A DNA stretch of 37,092 nucleotides from Streptomyces sp. NRRL F-5630 (GTDB lineage: Bacteria > Actinomycetota > Actinomycetes > Streptomycetales > Streptomycetaceae). Positions 35,437 to 37,092 of the stretch are shown here, one piece after another; positions within the stretch are counted from its first letter, which is position 1; every line of letters starts with the position of its first letter. The notes under the pieces were generated by a model that made no database searches, was not told the origin of the DNA, and was given only the letters and a program-made list of their open reading frames with translations. The translations under genes and the position numbers were made by a program. The stretch is from contig NZ_JOGO01000058.1 in assembly GCF_000719475.1 (NCBI RefSeq), positions 1 through 37,092 on the forward strand. The letters run 5' to 3'.

Positions 35437-36534
35437 TCACCGCCGCCACAGCACGACAGCCGTCGACTCGCCCCCCGCGCCGAGCGGTTGGCCCAGGAGC
35501 GAGACCGGCCCGGACGGCGGCGGTCCCGGCGCCCACGCGGACGCGAGCCGCGCGCGGGTGCCGGGGTCCGCGGGGAAGCGGCCCGTCGTGAGGAGCAACG
35601 CGCCTCCCGGGTGCGGGCCTTCGAGGAGGCGGGCGGCGGTGGCGGGCGTCTCGTACCAGTCGCCGCCGGGACGCAGCACGGCCGTCCCCCCGCCGACGCC
35701 GGGGGAGTCGCCCGCACCGAGCACCAGCAGCCCGCACGGCGCCCCGGGGTCGTCCACGGGGACGTGCAGGAGGCGCAGGCGGTAGGCCGCGGGCGGAGTG
35801 CCGTCGCGCAGGGCCGCGTCGGCGAGGACCGTCGCGCAGGCGCGGGCGGTCTCCTCACCGAGCCGCCGGTACGCCTCGGCGTCACGCGTGCGCAGGGCCT
35901 CGCGGAGCGCGGGCGCGGTCCGCAGGGCGTGCCGGTAGACGGCCGCGCAGGCGTCGTCCGCGGCGGGCCCGCTCGCGAGGGCCAAGAGGAGCCCGGGGCC
36001 GTACGGGGCGAGGGCCAGCGCCTCGGTACGGGACGGGCCCGCCGCCGTACGCGTGCTGATCCCGTACGCCGTCCAGGGGCCCGCCGAGGCCGCGTCGAGC
36101 ACCATGGCGGGGCGCAGCGCGGCGCGCCAGTCGCCGGGCGGGGGGCTCGCGGGCGCCGCCGGAGCGGCGAGGGCCTCGCGGGCGGGCGGTGGCACGGCCG
36201 GGCGGTCGAGGGCCGGTGGCGGGCCGAGGCGCAGGTCGAGGTCGACCTCCTGGCCCGGTACGGGGCGTACGACGGCCATCGCGGACTCGGCGAAGTCGTC
36301 GAGGCTGAGCGCGCGGGGGCGCGGGCCGGGGACCTGCGGGTTCTCGCTGGAGTGCGGGCGGGGCGGGACGAGCGCGTCGGTGGGGCGCGGGCGGCGTACG
36401 GCGGCGGGGCGGCACGCCTCCGCGGCGGCGCGCCGTATGGCGGCGGCACGCGCCTCGCGCCGGCTTCGCTCCTCGTGGCGCAGCCGTTCCTCGTGCCGGG
36501 CGAGCGCGGTGTACCGGGCGGAGGGGTCGTCCAT
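35437..36534 (-). CDS. Degenerate PP2C-like protein
   Basis: A 365-residue protein with a charged, Arg/Glu-rich helical N-terminus (1-45), a Pro-rich linker, and from about residue 150 a pattern recalling PP2C phosphatases: ALALAPYGPGLLLALASG (where active enzymes have an acidic DGxG turn), LLVLGAGDSPGVGG, ALLLTTGRFPADP and a final GGESTAVVLWRR (active enzymes have a DN/DD pair before the last strand). The metal-binding aspartates are missing at these places, so it may be an inactive pseudophosphatase. Assignment rests on pattern only; it could be an unrelated Streptomyces-specific protein. The ATG at 36534 has TGGAGG five bases upstream. It lies downstream of a secreted-protein gene, separated by a hairpin. 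Confidence 0.75.
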   Translation of the reverse strand: MDDPSARYTALARHEERLRHEERSRREARAAAIRRAAAEACRPAAVRRPRPTDALVPPRPHSSENPQVPGPRPRALSLDDFAESAMAVVRPVPGQEVDLDLRLGPPPALDRPAVPPPAREALAAPAAPASPPPGDWRAALRPAMVLDAASAGPWTAYGISTRTAAGPSRTEALALAPYGPGLLLALASGPAADDACAAVYRHALRTAPALREALRTRDAEAYRRLGEETARACATVLADAALRDGTPPAAYRLRLLHVPVDDPGAPCGLLVLGAGDSPGVGGGTAVLRPGGDWYETPATAARLLEGPHPGGALLLTTGRFPADPGTRARLASAWAPGPPPSGPVSLLGQPLGAGGESTAVVLWRR

Positions 36535-36564
36535 GGGGACCTCCAGGCGTACGGGACGACAAGG

Positions 36565-36597
36565 GCCCCGCCCTCCGGGGGGACCGGGAGGCGGGGC
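36565..36597 (-). terminator. Hairpin between the secreted protein and PP2C-like genes
   Basis: GCCCCGCCCTCC (36565-36576) pairs with GGGAGGCGGGGC (36586-36597) with one bulge, 19 nt past the stop of the secreted-protein gene. Confidence 0.6.
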
Positions 36598-36615
36598 GGG
36601 TGCTGCGGGCGGGGC

Positions 36616-37008
36616 TCAGCCGAGCGGCAGGCCGCCGAGGAGACCGCCGACGGGGAGGCCGCCGAGGAGGCCCTGGACGGGGAGGCCGCCGACCATCGGG
36701 GCGTTGCCCTGGCCCTTGCCGCCCGCACGGGCCTGGTGGACCTGGCCCGCGAGCTGGCTGCCGGTCTGCTCGACGGTGTGGACGGCACCGGCGACCGTCG
36801 GGTTCTCCAGCGGGTTCTCGGTGATCTCCCCCGAGGCGAGCTGGCCCGCCACGTCGCCCACGGGCAGCGCGCCGGTGAGGGAGCCGAGGGGCAGACCGCC
36901 GAGCGCGTCGGTCGGGCCCGCGGCGGAGGCGGTGCCGGAGGCGGCGGCACCGGCGGCGAGGACGGCACCGACGGCGAAGGCGGCCTTGGCGAGCTTGTCG
37001 TGCTTCAT
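36616..37008 (-). CDS. Small secreted Gly/Leu/Pro-repeat protein
   Basis: A 130-residue exported protein of unknown function. It has a standard signal peptide (MKHDKLAKAAFAVGAVLAAGAAASGTASA, residues 1-29, cleavage after ASA). The mature part has GGLPLGSLTGALPVGDVAGQL, a polar middle (ENPTVAGAVHTVEQTGSQLAGQVHQ), and ends in a 9-residue repeat of the type GGLPVGGLL (about 107-130). No cysteines, so it is not a chaplin and not a lipoprotein. Similar small secreted repeat proteins are common in Streptomyces and are often called ATP-binding or hypothetical without evidence. The ATG at 37008 has a GAGAGGG binding site. The promoter lies at the right edge of the window, possibly outside it. Confidence 0.85.
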   Translation of the reverse strand: MKHDKLAKAAFAVGAVLAAGAAASGTASAAGPTDALGGLPLGSLTGALPVGDVAGQLASGEITENPLENPTVAGAVHTVEQTGSQLAGQVHQARAGGKGQGNAPMVGGLPVQGLLGGLPVGGLLGGLPLG

Positions 37009-37092
37009 GTGTCTGGGTCCCTCTCAGGGGTGGGGGGCGGACGCACAGCACAACGGGCGGGAGCGGGCGGGGGTCACGGGTCGGTGCGGGAC

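Overview
The window is a chromosomal stretch of a Streptomyces or very close relative. It has very high GC with strong G/C preference at third codon positions, frequent GTG starts, GTGA overlaps between coupled genes and a WhiB of the Streptomyces type. The gene order (ahcY, manA, a TobH/SIS protein, a Trm112-like protein, manB, DUF3499, a zincin-like protein, whiB, fbiA-fbiB, manC, a TIGR03089 protein, LCP genes) is, as I recall, the order around whiB in S. coelicolor. It also resembles the sahH-manA-manB-whiB2-fbiA-fbiB-manC-lcp region of Mycobacterium tuberculosis. This looks like core genome; I see no integrase, insertion sequence, tRNA, rRNA or CRISPR array.

Layout. Bases 1-584 hold no convincing gene. 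From 585 to 8550 a minus-strand series runs (in transcription order from 8550 down) manB, Trm112-like, SIS/TobH, manA, a CDF metal transporter, ahcY and an unknown gene, punctuated by GC-rich terminator-like hairpins. From 8998 to 10945 lie a small membrane protein (+), a DUF3499 protein (-) and a zincin-like protein with a broken HExxH (+). From 10977 to 16294 lies a coupled minus-strand pair: a giant membrane glycosyltransferase (1,271 aa) whose stop overlaps the GTG of a secreted DUF5719 protein. whiB (16593-16865, -) has a good vegetative-type promoter. An 818-nt gap follows, then cysteine dioxygenase, fbiA and fbiB on the plus strand.

From 20704 to 24199 the minus strand carries an AlkA-like DNA glycosylase, manC and a secreted PGRP-type amidase. 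From 24336 to 32304 the plus strand carries a short acyl-adenylate-domain-like protein and four LytR-CpsA-Psr (LCP) genes. A fifth LCP gene (33055-34398) follows an opposed thioesterase. The right end has a SAV2177-type methyltransferase (+), a degenerate PP2C-like protein (-) and a small secreted Gly/Leu/Pro-repeat protein (-).

How it works together. manA, manB and manC give the full route fructose-6-P to mannose-6-P to mannose-1-P to GDP-mannose. The membrane glycosyltransferase and DUF5719 protein are candidates for building a surface glycan. The five LCP proteins are expected to attach lipid-linked glycopolymers to peptidoglycan, and the amidase acts on peptidoglycan. fbiA and fbiB make coenzyme F420; ahcY recycles S-adenosylhomocysteine; whiB controls aerial development.

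The most interesting points are the GT-A/GT-C-like fusion with its coupled secreted partner, the divergence of a catalytic arginine and a shared cysteine pattern among the LCP paralogues, tandem duplications across the stop codons of two LCP genes, a palindromic intergenic element after fbiB, and a structured leader before ahcY.
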